Positions 42,258-51,680 of a stretch of 64,000 nt of DNA are shown piece by piece (position 1 is the stretch's first letter; each line of letters begins with the position of its first letter). Where the stretch lies: the NCBI RefSeq assembly GCF_000297055.2, contig NC_022357.1:2882501-2946500 (forward strand), written 5' to 3'. Position numbers and translations under genes: made by a program. Below the pieces are notes generated by a model, which ran no database searches, was not told the origin of the DNA, and saw only the letters and a program-made list of their open reading frames with translations. This DNA is from Sulfuricella denitrificans skB26. GTDB lineage: Bacteria; Pseudomonadota; Gammaproteobacteria; Burkholderiales; Sulfuricellaceae.

Positions 42258-43415
42258 ATGAACAAGGTCTGCTACCAAATCAACCTGCAGCAAGGCTTCG
42301 GCGGCGGGGAAATCTATACCCGATTTTTCAGCCACGCACTGCAGCAGCTTGGCTGGCAAGTTACACTCTTTGTCCACAGGAACGCCGGCTTCTGGCGGAA
42401 ACTGGACATGCCCGGCGTTTCTCTCGTCCCGGTCGGTAGCTATGAGGAAATCCATGGTCACCTGCCGACTGAACGTTCCTTGTTCATCACCCATTCCCCC
42501 ACAATCGGCAGACTGGCCCGCACGCTCGCCAGCAAGCATGTCCTCGCCGGTTTCGCCCACATGCCGCTGTACAACCGGAATCCGGAACCATTCAGGCCCT
42601 ACCACCTTATTTTCGCTGTTTCCGGCCATGTCATCGACAGCCTGCGCGCGGCGGGTATCGACAGTTATTATGCAGAGCCCCTCTACGGCGTGGCCGATCT
42701 GACCCGCCCGGCGATGGAACAAGCAACGGCGATCCGAGCCGCATCGGTTTACGAGTGGGACACCCGCAAGGTGCGCGACCGCCTCCTGAGCCACCTATAC
42801 CCCGCCTGGTTCGCACTCAAGCCAGCGGAGTATTTCAAGAAAAGAAAAGGCCTGACGCTAGGCATCGTCTCGCGTTTAACGCCGATCAAGCAATTTCCGC
42901 TGATGTTCGACATCCTCGCCCCTGTCATCCGGCAGTTCCCAGATGTCAAGTTGGAGATCTTCGGCAGCGGCGGCTACGCTTCGGTGCGCGACTTGCGCAA
43001 TGGCCTCAAACCCATCGCCAACCAAGTGCGCTGGTGGGGACACCAGAACAACATGAACGCGATTTATCCGCAACTGGATTTTCTGCTCACCGGACTGCCG
43101 GAAAAGGAAGCGCTCGGTCTCAACGTGATCGAGGCCCAAGCTTGCGGCACACCAGTGCTGGCAGTAAACGCCCCGCCTTTCACCGAAACCGTGGTCGAAG
43201 GTGAAACCGGCTATTTCTTCACCGACCCGCGGCAGGATGACGGCCGCGACTTAGCGCGCCTGCTTGGCAAACTCCGTTCTGCGGACGAAATATTTCCCGA
43301 TCCGCGCCGGGCGACGTCGCACCTCGAACGCTTTTCCCTCGCGCAATTCTCGCAGCGTGTGGAACGGGCGATGAACGCTGCCAGCCGCCTTCTGGAGGTG
43401 ACGCCATGCAGCTGA
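42258..43415 (+). CDS. Glycosyltransferase family 4
   Basis: A 385-residue GT4-type protein that starts one base after the previous stop. INLQQGFGGGEIYTRFFSHA is the acceptor-domain N-terminus, LTLGIVSRLTPIKQFPLMFD begins the donor domain, and EKEALGLNVIEAQACGTPV contains the conserved E(x7)E-like region. It overlaps the next gene by 10 bases. The sugar specificity is unknown. Confidence 0.88.
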   Translation: MNKVCYQINLQQGFGGGEIYTRFFSHALQQLGWQVTLFVHRNAGFWRKLDMPGVSLVPVGSYEEIHGHLPTERSLFITHSPTIGRLARTLASKHVLAGFAHMPLYNRNPEPFRPYHLIFAVSGHVIDSLRAAGIDSYYAEPLYGVADLTRPAMEQATAIRAASVYEWDTRKVRDRLLSHLYPAWFALKPAEYFKKRKGLTLGIVSRLTPIKQFPLMFDILAPVIRQFPDVKLEIFGSGGYASVRDLRNGLKPIANQVRWWGHQNNMNAIYPQLDFLLTGLPEKEALGLNVIEAQACGTPVLAVNAPPFTETVVEGETGYFFTDPRQDDGRDLARLLGKLRSADEIFPDPRRATSHLERFSLAQFSQRVERAMNAASRLLEVTPCS

Positions 43416-44377
43416 TCTTCAACTTCAGGAAAGGCTTTACGCCACTCAAGGAAGGTTTTGAGGCCTGTGATTGCACATTCTTCGACAATGTATGGGAACC
43501 GACTGAGGCGCAACTCAAGAAAACCGATGCCTGCATCATCAATTTTTACGAAGGCGTGCGGCAGCCTTGGCTGACATGGCGCCTGAAGACGAAACTGAAA
43601 CGGCACGGCATCCCCCTGATTGGCATCGACCGCGATGCTCCCTGGCACTTGGGAGTCCGACGCCGCCGACTATGGCTGTTCAGCCTGCTGCGCCCGCTCG
43701 ACATCTACGCCTCCCACACCCTGCAGCCAACCCTGACTTTTGCGCCGGAAACTGTCTACCAGGCCAATGCGGCTTGGACCCGGCACTACCATCTGCACGG
43801 AACAACGCTGGAAGAAATGCGCCGCCCGGATTTCTTCCGCCACGACGTTTCCTTCGTCGGCAACCTGGATGGGCAACGTTACCGGGAGCATCGTGCGCGC
43901 GCTGAATTTTTCACGGAACTGGGGCGTCGCCTATCCAGTATCGGGATTAACTGCCTGTTCAGGCATGCCGAGAACCTGCCCATAAGAGAACAGATCGAAA
44001 TCATCCAACGCAGCCGCATCAACCTGAATGCGGGAGCGGCCGCAGACCACGGAGGGGAAAGAAGCTGGGGGCTGCCGGAACGCTGCTACGGCGTACCGGC
44101 CTGCGGCGGATTTCTGCTGAGCGACGAACGCCGCCACGCCCGCGACGATTTCGAACCTGGCACGGAATGGGCGGATTTCCACAACCTGGAAGACTGCGTT
44201 GCCAGGGTCCGTCATTATCTCGCCCACCCCGGTGAAGCTCGAGCCATCGCCGAAGCCGCCCATCTGCGGGTAATGCGCGACCACACCTATGAGCGGCGAG
44301 CGGCGAGTCTGCTTCATGTCATTCGGGAATGGCAGGAGAATCACGCACCTAAAAAATCGGGGGAGTTCATCCAATGA
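43406..44377 (+). CDS. CgeB-like glycosyltransferase family protein
   Basis: A 323-residue protein related to the CgeB/spore-maturation-type glycosyltransferases (PF13524 C-terminal domain). GINCLFRHAENLPIREQIEI, INLNAGAAADHGGERSWGLP and CYGVPACGGFLLSDERRHA are typical of that family; the N-terminal half (FDNVWEPTEAQLKKTDACII) is a divergent Rossmann domain. It is translationally coupled to genes on both sides (10- and 4-base overlaps), so it belongs to the O-unit assembly operon. Confidence 0.83.
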   Translation: MQLIFNFRKGFTPLKEGFEACDCTFFDNVWEPTEAQLKKTDACIINFYEGVRQPWLTWRLKTKLKRHGIPLIGIDRDAPWHLGVRRRRLWLFSLLRPLDIYASHTLQPTLTFAPETVYQANAAWTRHYHLHGTTLEEMRRPDFFRHDVSFVGNLDGQRYREHRARAEFFTELGRRLSSIGINCLFRHAENLPIREQIEIIQRSRINLNAGAAADHGGERSWGLPERCYGVPACGGFLLSDERRHARDDFEPGTEWADFHNLEDCVARVRHYLAHPGEARAIAEAAHLRVMRDHTYERRAASLLHVIREWQENHAPKKSGEFIQ

Positions 44378-45351
44378 ACATTTGCAGGATTTGCCAGAAC
44401 GAGAAGGGAAATGTTTCCTACCTGGCGCGGGAAATGTGGTTCAATTTCCGTGATGAATTCGAATACATCAAATGTGCTCATTGCGGCTGCCTGCAGCTCG
44501 CGGCAATTCCGGAGGATTTATCGAAATACTATCCAGAGGATGCCTATTACTCCTATCAGGAGCCGCCCCGGAAAGAATACAACGCACTGTTGCTGCAACT
44601 ACGCAAAATCCGCAGCCGGCATTTTTTGGGCCAACGCAGTTTCGTCGGTGGATTGCTGGCATCGCTGTCCACCAAACAGGAACACTTCGACTGGCTGGAG
44701 CGCGCGGGAGTGAATTTCAACTCCGAAATACTGGATGTAGGTTGTGGCGCGGGGGGACTGCTCCTTAAATTGCAGCGCGAGGGATTTCTTAACTTGACCG
44801 GCGTTGATCCCTTCATCGCAGAAGATATCACTTACGAAAACGGCGTTCGGGTTTACAAACAAGAACTGAATGAACTTGATCGAACATTCGACTTCATCAT
44901 GCTCAACCATTCCCTAGAACACATGCCCGACCAGCTTGGAGCCTTACAAAAACTACATGGCTTGATTCACCCGGAGGGCTGCGTACTAATCAGAGTCCCT
45001 GTCGTGGATTGCTATGCATGGAGAAAATACGGCATTGACTGGACGGCTCTGGACGCACCGCGTCACATTTACTTGCACACAGTCAAAAGCTTGCATATCT
45101 TGTCTGCGCAGGCCGGCTTCAAAGTGACGGAAGTTGTTTATGACTCCACGATTCGCCAATTCCAGAATAGTGAACAATACTTGAGAGGCATTCCCTACAA
45201 GGATCATAAAAATGAATTCCGGAAACCGGAGAAAAAGCCATTTTCAGGTAAGGAAAAATGCCAATTCGAGAAGTTTGCCGAATTACTGAACACGCTAAGG
45301 GATGGCGATACAGCTTGTTTCTATTTACGTAAAAAATCTGGTGGTGATTAA
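44374..45351 (+). CDS. Zinc-ribbon class I methyltransferase
   Basis: A 325-residue SAM-dependent methyltransferase. The N-terminus has a CxxC...CxxCG zinc-ribbon pattern (MNICRICQNEKG, IKCAHCGCLQL), as in methyltransferases of sugar C-methylation and O-antigen clusters. ILDVGCGAGGLLLKLQREGF is the SAM site, NHSLEHMPDQLGALQKLHGL motif II, and RVPVVDCYAW motif III. It probably decorates a sugar nucleotide or O-unit. It overlaps the CgeB-like gene by 4 bases. Confidence 0.88.
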   Translation: MNICRICQNEKGNVSYLAREMWFNFRDEFEYIKCAHCGCLQLAAIPEDLSKYYPEDAYYSYQEPPRKEYNALLLQLRKIRSRHFLGQRSFVGGLLASLSTKQEHFDWLERAGVNFNSEILDVGCGAGGLLLKLQREGFLNLTGVDPFIAEDITYENGVRVYKQELNELDRTFDFIMLNHSLEHMPDQLGALQKLHGLIHPEGCVLIRVPVVDCYAWRKYGIDWTALDAPRHIYLHTVKSLHILSAQAGFKVTEVVYDSTIRQFQNSEQYLRGIPYKDHKNEFRKPEKKPFSGKEKCQFEKFAELLNTLRDGDTACFYLRKKSGGD

Positions 45352-45356
45352 ATTTA

Positions 45357-46621
45357 ATGTCTCTTTTCTTGGAAAACTCAATTAATAGCGACATGGGAAA
45401 ATTTCGCTGGCAGCTGCTACCCCCCGCCCTGTTCCTGCTCATCCTTCCACTCAATCACACCATAGCGCTACGTTTCCTCTGCCTGTTTCTGGCTGCCGCC
45501 ATCGCTCTGCGCATGCTCTTTAAACCAGGCGCACCCCCGCTACCACTGAAGCTCCCTCTTGCCCTATGGGCTGGCATCGCAGGGCTATCGTTGACATGGT
45601 CCCTGGATCCGTTATTTTCCCTCAACGAACTCAAGACCGAAATCGGCTATGGCATGATTGCCTTGTTTCCTTTTTCATCCTGACATCAGGAAAACGGGAA
45701 TGGCATATCTTGCTGTGGGCGTTAATGGCCGGCGTGACCGGCACGGCCACTCTCGCTGCCGTCAAAATCTGGCAACTCGGGAGTTACCCCGCTTATGACC
45801 TGGATTGGCAGCACGGCCCCGGCACCTACAGCACTTACCTCAGCCTGGCATTTCCATTTCTCCTTTACCTGCTGCTCCAACCGGCACAACGTCGGATCCC
45901 ATTCAAACCCACGTGGCTGCTTCTACCGATTTTTCTTTTTGCCGGTTATGCCACCCTTAATCGAATGTTCTGGCTAGCCGCAGGCGTCGTACTGCTTGTC
46001 TTCCTGGCTCTGCTCACATTTAACCGCAGCAAGTCCATCTCACTCAGATCACTGGTCAGCCTCGCGACTGTTCTAGCCATAGCCAGCGTTTTATTTGTCA
46101 ACGTGTCCAAGGATCACCCCGCATCAGCCGCATCCGCGTCTATTAACTCGAAGAGCAGCCCGCTCGATCATGTTATGGAATCATTCCGTCACAGCGAACG
46201 CTATCAAATCTGGCAGTATTGGACAGAGCATATCGCCGAACGGCCGCTGGCCGGGGTGGGTTTCGGGCGTGATCTACCACATAATGTTTATACAAAACCG
46301 CCAGATTGGCCGGACGGATTTTTTGCCCATGCCCACAACGTGTTCTTGAATTACGCTCTACAAATGGGGCTACCAGGCCTGGTAGCTTTGCTCATACTTC
46401 TCGCCGCCCTGATCCGGACATTCTGGCGTTTCTACCAGTCTCCACACGAGGAGACCCGCCTTGTCGGCATTTGTGGCCTGGCCCTGATAGCCTCGTTCGT
46501 TACCAAAAACATGACTGATGACTTTTTCTGGCGCGGCGATGGACTGCTTTTTTGGTCGCTTGTGGGTATGCTGCTCGGCTATGGGACGCGAAGCACAATG
46601 CGCGTCGAAAGTTCAACGTAA
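45357..46621 (+). pseudogene. O-antigen ligase-like protein, broken by a frameshift
   Basis: Two overlapping frames together make one WaaL/O-antigen-polymerase-type membrane protein of about 421 residues. The 5' part (45357-45683) ends with ELKTEIGYGMIALFPFSS and a stop; the 3' part, in the next frame, continues with FFILTSGKREWHILLWALMA. One missing base near 45668-45670, in the run around GTTTCCTTTTTC, explains both and would restore the ALFxFFILTSG reading. The distal half keeps the family's large loop and HNVFLNYALQMGLPGLVALL with the conserved His region. Whether it is a true mutation, phase variation or sequencing error is undetermined. Confidence 0.85.
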
Positions 46622-46622
46622 A

Positions 46623-47684
46623 ATGGCCTCTTCTTTTCTGGTTATTCGCCGTGACAATATTGGCGACCTGGCTTGCACAACTCCCTTATTTACGGCCCTA
46701 AGGGAACACTTTCCCGATGCGCGAATTTACGCTTTGGTAAATAGCTATAACAAGGCGGTATTGGAGAACAACCCGGAAATTGAACAGCTTTTTTGGTATG
46801 CCAAGGCGAAGCACCAGGCTGGCTGGAAGGGCAAGCTATCGGCCTATTGGCAACGACTCCGCTTAATTATCAAGTTGAGACGAATGAAGTTTGATTATGC
46901 CATTCTTGCTAGCCCAGGATTCCAACCCCGCTCACTCCAGCTAGCTGGGTGGATTAAGCCCAAGCACATCATCGGCTATACTGGAAATGGAAACACGCAA
47001 AACTCTCGTATCGACATAGCCATCCCCCATACCGTTCGCCATCCGATTCATGAAGCCGAGGCCGTTTTTCGACTGCTCGAACCCCTCGGGATTACCGGGG
47101 AGCCACCGGCAACTCAGGTTTTCCCGGACGCGGCCGAAATATGTCACGCCAGAGACTTATTAAAAAACCAAGCATGGGAATCGAAACTCACGATTGGAGT
47201 CCACATCAGCGCCAGAAAATCCAGCCAGCGCTGGCCGACCAATCGCTTTGCGGCGCTTATTCATAAACTTCACGCAGATTATCAAGCCAATTTTCTGTTG
47301 TTCTGGTCGCCTGGCGACGACACCAACCCCCTGCATCCCGGCGACGACGCCAACGCAAGTCACATTATCAGCCAGGTCGACACTCTCCCCGTGCTGCCAT
47401 TTCCGACTCAACAGCTGCCCCAGCTAGTCGCAGGCTTATCTTTATGCGATGCGGTAATTTGTAGCGATGGTGGCGCCATGCACTTGGCTGCGGGATTGGG
47501 CAAACCCATCCTGTGTTTTTTTGGAAAATCCAGCGCGACGCACTGGCACCCGTGGGGCGTACCACATGTGCTAATCCAGCCACCCAGCCTGGATGTAGCA
47601 GATATTAGCGTGAGTGAAGCGCTGGGCGGTTTTGAAAAACTGCGGACCGACTTCGAGGCTAGCGGGCCGCGAATAAGTTCATGA
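46623..47684 (+). CDS. GT9 heptosyltransferase-family protein
   Basis: A 353-residue GT9 enzyme. The start at 46623 (MASSFLVIRRDNIGDLACTT) matches the family N-terminus; the upstream extension lies in the ligase gene. TIGVHISARKSSQRWPTNRF and CSDGGAMHLAAGLGKPILCF form the donor site. It is the last gene of the plus-strand cluster and its stop overlaps the convergent wbpM-like gene by 6 bases, with no room for a terminator. Confidence 0.88.
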   Translation: MASSFLVIRRDNIGDLACTTPLFTALREHFPDARIYALVNSYNKAVLENNPEIEQLFWYAKAKHQAGWKGKLSAYWQRLRLIIKLRRMKFDYAILASPGFQPRSLQLAGWIKPKHIIGYTGNGNTQNSRIDIAIPHTVRHPIHEAEAVFRLLEPLGITGEPPATQVFPDAAEICHARDLLKNQAWESKLTIGVHISARKSSQRWPTNRFAALIHKLHADYQANFLLFWSPGDDTNPLHPGDDANASHIISQVDTLPVLPFPTQQLPQLVAGLSLCDAVICSDGGAMHLAAGLGKPILCFFGKSSATHWHPWGVPHVLIQPPSLDVADISVSEALGGFEKLRTDFEASGPRISS

Positions 47685-49511
47685 ATTTTTGCTACTGCAG
47701 TACTCCGGAACCCACTTCTTCAGTCCCTGTTTAACTTCCTGTTCCGATAGCATTTCCCCGCTTCCCGTCCACTGTAACAGCGCATCGAGCCAAACACCGT
47801 CTGCCGTGCGCGCTTGGGCGATACGCAGCTTGGGGTGAGGTGTCGGCAACGTATGCTCATCATCGGCCAGCAATTCTTCATAAAGCTTTTCCCCTGGCCG
47901 CAGGCCGGTGAATACAATGGGAATATCACCCTCCGAAAAACCGGATAGCCGGATCATATCCTTAGCCAATTCCACAATCCTGACCGGCTCACCCATATCC
48001 AGCACAAAAATCTCGCCACCCTCCCCCATCAATCCAGCCTGAAGCACCAGCTGAGCAGCCTCAGGAATAGACATGAAATAGCGCGTGATTTCCGGATGGG
48101 TAACGGTAATGGGCCCGCCATGCACAATCTGTTCCTGGAATTTTGGAATCACACTACCCGTGCTGCCCAGAACATTACCGAAACGCACCATGACAAAGCG
48201 AGTGCCCCCCTCCTGTTGCAACCCTTGGCAAACCATCTCGGCTAATCGCTTGGTTGCACCCATTACATTGGTCGGATTCACCGCCTTGTCAGTCGAGATC
48301 AAAACAAATTTCTTCACCCCATGCCGCATCGCGGCACGCGCCACAGTGCAGGTGCCAAGTACATTGTTGAGCACAGCCTGCCAAGCATTTTCCTGCTCCA
48401 TTAGCGGCACGTGCTTGTATGCAGCAGCATGAAAAATTGCGGCGGGGGCGTATTGGCACATGACTTGATCCAGGCGTGCCTCATCCTTCACGTCACCAAT
48501 TGCGCATACTATGCGCAATTGGGGGAGTTTTTCCGCAAATTCCTGCTCCATACGATACAAAACGAATTCATTTAACTCGAACAACACTAGACATGCCGGC
48601 TCGAAACGCGCGATCTGGCGACACAGCTCGGAACCGATCGACCCACCCGCCCCTGTCACCATGACAGGTTGGCCTGTCAGCAATCCATGCAAACCCTCTT
48701 CGTCGAGTGTCACTGGATCCCTGCCCAACAAGTCGTCAAGCTCAACCTGCCGAATCTGCGACACCGTCACCCTGCCGCTAGCAAGATCGTCGAAGGCCGG
48801 CACCGTCATCGACTTCACATTTGCCGAACTGCAAAGCTTTACGGCACGGCGGCGCGCCTGGTGGGAAGCCGAAGGCATGGCAATGATCGCAACATGGACA
48901 TCATATCGCCCCGCCCATTTCGGCAACTCGTCCACTCGGCCCAGTACCTTGACCCCCTGAATCAATCGACCAACCATTGCGGGATCATCATCCAGCAACC
49001 CCTCCACCCGCCATTCTTTGCTGCGAGACAATTCTTTTACCAACCCTGCGGCAATCTCTCCTGCCCCTAAAACCAAAACAGGCTGTCGCTCTGCATCGGC
49101 AAACCGGTACAGGTGATGCTCCTTCCATGACCGATAGACAAAACGGCTACCTCCCACGACCATCACCAGTAGTAATGGGTCCAGCACCAGCACCGAGCGC
49201 GGTACTGCAACCGGAACATGCACCATATACAGCACCACTGGTACACTCAACCCAGCCACGCCCACCGCCATAATAATCCGCTTCAAATCCGGTAGGCTGG
49301 CAAAGCGCCACACCCCGCGATACAGGCCAAAGCGCCAAAAAATGAATGTCTGCAGCGGAACAACCCAGACCAGCGTATTCCACATCGATTGCATGTAGGG
49401 CTCGGAAATGGCGAAGTTGAACCGAAGCCAATAAGCCAGCACCCACGCCAGAAATGTTGCCGCCACATCATGGCCGACCACTAACAACAGCTTGTTTTTT
49501 ACTTTCAGCAT
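47679..49511 (-). CDS. wbpM: UDP-GlcNAc 4,6-dehydratase, membrane type (WbpM/CapD)
   Basis: A 610-residue inner-membrane enzyme. Four N-terminal helices (LVVGHDVAATFLAWVLAYWL, TLVWVVPLQTFIFWRF...) precede two Rossmann regions: VLVLGAGEIAAGLVKEL and VMVTGAGGSIGSELCRQIAR. The catalytic region LISTDKAVNPTNVMGATKRL carries the Met-x3-Lys form typical of WbpM/FlaA1-like dehydratases rather than Tyr-x3-Lys. It converts UDP-HexNAc to a 4-keto-6-deoxy sugar for O-antigen. It overlaps the upstream WbpL-like gene by 7 bases. The trio order wbpV-wbpL-wbpM is that of Pseudomonas aeruginosa O-antigen loci. Confidence 0.9.
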   Translation of the reverse strand: MLKVKNKLLLVVGHDVAATFLAWVLAYWLRFNFAISEPYMQSMWNTLVWVVPLQTFIFWRFGLYRGVWRFASLPDLKRIIMAVGVAGLSVPVVLYMVHVPVAVPRSVLVLDPLLLVMVVGGSRFVYRSWKEHHLYRFADAERQPVLVLGAGEIAAGLVKELSRSKEWRVEGLLDDDPAMVGRLIQGVKVLGRVDELPKWAGRYDVHVAIIAMPSASHQARRRAVKLCSSANVKSMTVPAFDDLASGRVTVSQIRQVELDDLLGRDPVTLDEEGLHGLLTGQPVMVTGAGGSIGSELCRQIARFEPACLVLFELNEFVLYRMEQEFAEKLPQLRIVCAIGDVKDEARLDQVMCQYAPAAIFHAAAYKHVPLMEQENAWQAVLNNVLGTCTVARAAMRHGVKKFVLISTDKAVNPTNVMGATKRLAEMVCQGLQQEGGTRFVMVRFGNVLGSTGSVIPKFQEQIVHGGPITVTHPEITRYFMSIPEAAQLVLQAGLMGEGGEIFVLDMGEPVRIVELAKDMIRLSGFSEGDIPIVFTGLRPGEKLYEELLADDEHTLPTPHPKLRIAQARTADGVWLDALLQWTGSGEMLSEQEVKQGLKKWVPEYCSSKNS

Positions 49512-50518
49512 CTAGACTGCCCTTGCATGCGCGACCATTTAGTATCCACCAGCCACATGGCGAGCAGGTACACCAGCACCCAGAAAATACTAATAGCCCA
49601 CTGAGTAGAATCATCCTGCCCATTCGCCCAAACGGCACTGGCACCTGCCAGCACCATCAGCACATACTCGACCTGTGCTGTACGACGATGTCCCCAGCCC
49701 ATCTGTACCAGGCGCTGATAATAGTGCTCACGGTGAGCCTGCCAGACCTTCTCTCCACTCAGCAAGCGTTTTGCCAACGTCACGCTGGCATCCAGAATAA
49801 AAGGGGAAAAGACCAGCACGGGAAACCATACCGGCCAAGATCCAGCACGCCACCCCATCAAGCCAAATGCGGCGGCGAGGAAACCCAGAGGAATCGAGCC
49901 TGCATCACCCATGAAAATTCGCGCGGGATGAAAGTTGAAAAACAGAAATGCCAATGAGGCCACAGCCACACTCCAACATTGCCCAGCGAATGCCACATCT
50001 CCTTGCAGCCATGCAGCCAACCCATAAAAACCGAAACCGAAGAGCGCCATCCCCCCGGCCAAGCCGTCTGAGCCATCCATGAAATTATAGAGATTAGTCA
50101 TCCAGACTATCGCCAGCACAGCCATGATAGCACCGACAAACCCCAAGTCATGTAAACCGTAAATCGCGACAAATACCCATGCGGCCAAAAAATGCATAAG
50201 AAATCGCCAAACTACCGACAGGCCACGCACGTCATCCCAAAGCGACACAATCAGTAGACCCCCGGCAATCGACAGCGCTGGCCAAAACTGAGACTGCAAT
50301 ACGCCCGCCCCCACTACCCCCCCCACCACCAAAGCCAGTCCACCGGTACGCGGTATAGGCGCCTCATGCAGCGAGCGTGAGTTTGGGTGATCAATAGCGA
50401 AACCAGCCCAACCCCTTTTTAGCATCACTATCAGCACCACAAATGTCGATACAAATGACAATAACAGCGCGGGGTAGACAGGCGGAAAGGGCAAGGGAGT
50501 CATTGGCAGGACGAGCAT
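49505..50518 (-). CDS. wbpL: Undecaprenyl-phosphate HexNAc-1-phosphate transferase (WbpL/WecA)
   Basis: A 337-residue polytopic membrane enzyme that starts O-unit synthesis by moving sugar-1-phosphate from a UDP-sugar to undecaprenyl phosphate. Diagnostic motifs: NLYNFMDGSDGLAGGMALF (catalytic Asp block), HPARIFMGDAGSIPLGFLAA, and HREHYYQRLVQMGW (the loop that helps define substrate). About ten hydrophobic helices are visible. With the neighbouring dehydratase and reductase it probably uses UDP-QuiNAc or UDP-FucNAc. An alternative start is at 50503; neither has a clear ribosome-binding site. Confidence 0.92.
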   Translation of the reverse strand: MLVLPMTPLPFPPVYPALLLSFVSTFVVLIVMLKRGWAGFAIDHPNSRSLHEAPIPRTGGLALVVGGVVGAGVLQSQFWPALSIAGGLLIVSLWDDVRGLSVVWRFLMHFLAAWVFVAIYGLHDLGFVGAIMAVLAIVWMTNLYNFMDGSDGLAGGMALFGFGFYGLAAWLQGDVAFAGQCWSVAVASLAFLFFNFHPARIFMGDAGSIPLGFLAAAFGLMGWRAGSWPVWFPVLVFSPFILDASVTLAKRLLSGEKVWQAHREHYYQRLVQMGWGHRRTAQVEYVLMVLAGASAVWANGQDDSTQWAISIFWVLVYLLAMWLVDTKWSRMQGQSRC

Positions 50519-50595
50519 GAGTCAAATGGGGGCAATTTTATCTTTGAATACCGAGATATGCTTGATCAATTCAATAGGGAAACGCTGATTAAATA

Positions 50596-50679
50596 CGCTC
50601 TCCCTGAGCCTGTCGAAGGGCATTCTATGTAAATCACAATGTTATAAAGGGCTTCGACCAGCTTAGCCTGAACGGAGCG
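50596..50679. repeat. Imperfect inverted repeat, REP-like
   Basis: CGCTCTCCCTGAGCCTGTCG (50596-50615) and the reverse complement of CGACCAGCTTAGCCTGAACG (within 50655-50674) share the CAGGCT...GTCGAAG pattern of widespread CCTGAGCCTGTCGAAGG-type repeats. It lies in the 196-base gap between the wbpL- and wbpV-like genes, which otherwise contains only AT-rich sequence. Confidence 0.65.
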
Positions 50680-50714
50680 AATAAATTAACACTTCTATTA
50701 AGGCGCCACCAAGA

Positions 50715-51680
50715 TCAACCCCGGCTTCGCAGAAAATACTCCGCTGTGCGGCGCAACCCTTCATCAACAGAGATCAATGGTTTCCAATCCAGCACTGTAC
50801 ATGACTTCGCAATATCCACTTGTAAAGAACCACACAATCTTTGGGCCAGATCATTTTTTCCAACCATCTTAAAGCCCACTTCCAACAATTTCTGCGGAAC
50901 AGGCAATAACCTCGTTGGAACATTCAATGCTATCGCCATCCTTCTTAACAATTCGGTGGTGGAGGTATCCTCCCCATCCGAGACCAAAAATGTCTGGTTT
51001 GCTGCTGCGGGATGATCAAGGCATACAACGATAAAGTCGACCAGATTATCGAGCGCTACCAGGCTACGACGATTATGGATCGCACCGAATGGCAATGGCA
51101 CGCCTTTATACAACCATCGCATCATATTCAAGAAATTGGCCTTCACCTCTTTACCATATACCAACGGGGGTCTGATAATCACTACTTCCATACCTGTTTG
51201 CTGGGCAAGCTTACGCAACCCTTCTTCAGCCTCATGCTTTGAAACGCCATAAGGGTCAAGCGGTGCGGGTACGTCCCGCTCAGCAAAAGGTCGCCCTGGC
51301 AGCGTTTTCTCGCCATTGACCTTGATAGAGCTGAGGTAAACAAATCGCCGAACACCCGCTTTAGCCGCCTGGTTGGCGAGGTTCAAAGTACCCTCCACAT
51401 TGACTGAACGGAACTCAGTTAGTGGATCGGTAGCCTTTTCGTGCATCACATGCACACGAGCGGCGAGATGAACTACAGCCCTAACCCCGTCCAACGCTTT
51501 AGACCAATCCGCGAATGGATCACACTCACCAACCTGGAAAAGCTCTATGTCTTCTATACACGAGACAGACCGCTCTAACCGGCGTATCGCACCACGTACA
51601 CTTGCTCCGAGTGCTATCAGTTGATGGCATAACGCCGTTCCGACAAAACCATTTGCTCCAGTAACCAGAATCATGCGCAA
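50715..51680 (-). CDS. wbpV: NAD-dependent 4-keto-sugar reductase/epimerase (WbpV-like)
   Basis: A 321-residue extended SDR enzyme. ILVTGANGFVGTALCHQL is the NAD-binding GxxGxxG site, VYLSSIKVNGEKTLPGRPF supplies the Ser, and DPYGVSKHEAEEGLRKLAQ the YxxxK pair. It resembles WbpV/WreQ enzymes that reduce UDP-4-keto-6-deoxy-GlcNAc to UDP-QuiNAc; UDP-sugar 4-epimerases are the main alternative. The 4-keto substrate would be supplied by the WbpM-like dehydratase encoded two genes downstream. It abuts the GT2 gene with no spacing. Confidence 0.85.
   Translation of the reverse strand: MRMILVTGANGFVGTALCHQLIALGASVRGAIRRLERSVSCIEDIELFQVGECDPFADWSKALDGVRAVVHLAARVHVMHEKATDPLTEFRSVNVEGTLNLANQAAKAGVRRFVYLSSIKVNGEKTLPGRPFAERDVPAPLDPYGVSKHEAEEGLRKLAQQTGMEVVIIRPPLVYGKEVKANFLNMMRWLYKGVPLPFGAIHNRRSLVALDNLVDFIVVCLDHPAAANQTFLVSDGEDTSTTELLRRMAIALNVPTRLLPVPQKLLEVGFKMVGKNDLAQRLCGSLQVDIAKSCTVLDWKPLISVDEGLRRTAEYFLRSRG

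Noticed and set aside
47679-47684. Frameshift or misassembly at the convergent end of GT9 and wbpM
   Set aside because: Both C-termini are complete and the 6-base overlap of stop regions is normal for compact convergent genes.
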